Shown here piece by piece: positions 37,948-38,058 of a stretch of 38,058 nucleotides of DNA (positions within the stretch are counted from its first letter, which is position 1; the number at the start of each line of letters is the position of its first letter). Below the pieces are notes generated by a model. It did not search any database. It was not told the DNA's origin and was given only the letters and a program-made list of their open reading frames with translations. Location: the NCBI GenBank assembly GCA_017416325.1, contig JAFQCV010000076.1, positions 1-38,058 on the forward strand, given 5' to 3'. Made by a program: the position numbers and the translations under genes. Source of the DNA: Oscillospiraceae bacterium (GTDB lineage: Bacteria; Bacillota; Clostridia; Oscillospirales; Oscillospiraceae).

Positions 37948-38058
37948 ATATCACATATTTTGAGAAGGGAAAGGGAGTAAATGATTCCATATTGTTCTTT
38001 CCAAAAGGATTCCTCGGTCGTTCGAATCTATCATGTAGGTGTTTTGCATCCATGAAAA

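Noticed and set aside
37981-38055. 24-residue plus-strand mini-ORF with a GGGAG just upstream
   Set aside because: The spacing is too short, there is no recognisable protein and it lies at the window edge. The evidence is insufficient.
1-38058. CRISPR array, prophage or conjugative element
   Set aside because: No regularly spaced direct repeats, integrase, portal, terminase, relaxase or transposase was found. The repeats seen are palindromic intergenic elements.

Overview
The window comes from a Gram-positive Firmicute, most likely a gut clostridium of the Oscillospirales type. This rests on strong SD sites (AGGAGG), sigma-A promoters (TTGACA-N16/17-TATAAT), lipoboxes, a clostridial CD3324-type regulator, ECF S-components, TPP and ZTP riboswitches, and many small palindromic intergenic repeats. 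The genus cannot be fixed from sequence alone. No rRNA, complete tRNA, CRISPR array, integrase or transposase was seen.

Layout. 1-2150 (minus): a one-carbon operon with a ZTP riboswitch, a trigger-factor-like protein lacking its ribosome-binding domain, and formate-tetrahydrofolate ligase (cut by the window edge). 2252-2797 (plus): an ECF-type membrane protein. Its last 96 bp recur at 5828-5923. Between the copies lies an AT-richer three-gene minus-strand operon (UbiA phosphoribosyltransferase, HAD phosphatase, GT-C glycosyltransferase) that probably makes and uses a polyprenyl-phosphate pentose.

5929-12611: an intergenic module repeated three times. Each copy has a minus-strand small secreted or membrane protein gene with a near-identical promoter, a palindromic repeat, and a plus-strand promoter reading into a low-molecular-weight phosphotyrosine phosphatase (LMW-PTP) gene. 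Only the third PTP copy is intact; the first two are 5' stubs. Between the first and second copies lies a defence-like cargo: a ComEC-like metallo-beta-lactamase-fold protein and an AbiEi/AbiEii toxin-antitoxin pair.

12180-18624 (plus) is housekeeping: LMW-PTP, DUF2284, SecA, PgeF/YfiH and a family-5 solute-binding lipoprotein. 18953-20770 is a stand-alone FkbH-like HAD-IIIC/SGNH protein. 20877-22286 holds a tiny Cys-rich membrane peptide, TPP-riboswitch-controlled ThiT, and two MITE-like elements.

22296-27403 (minus) is a cell-envelope cluster: C39 peptidase, GT2-GtrA, NAGPA-type glycosidase, an unknown anchored protein and a PAP2 phosphatase. MntP follows. The 28.2-28.8 kb gap seems to carry a structured non-coding RNA and an orphan plus promoter. 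28809-31903 is an MBOAT/DHHW O-acetylation pair plus a lipoprotein. 32099-34071 is a corrinoid-activation ATPase (RACo-like) without its [2Fe-2S] domain, translationally coupled to a stand-alone NuoE-like [2Fe-2S] protein. GltS follows. 35.8-37.9 kb holds a small membrane protein, a 420-bp array of hairpins bracketed by tRNA-T-arm-like words, and a CD3324-type regulator operon.

The most unusual items are the split RACo/NuoE pair, the ZTP-controlled truncated trigger factor, the triplicated PTP-promoter module with AbiE cargo, the 96-bp duplication around the phosphoribosyl-lipid operon, and the putative non-coding RNA at 28.2-28.6 kb.
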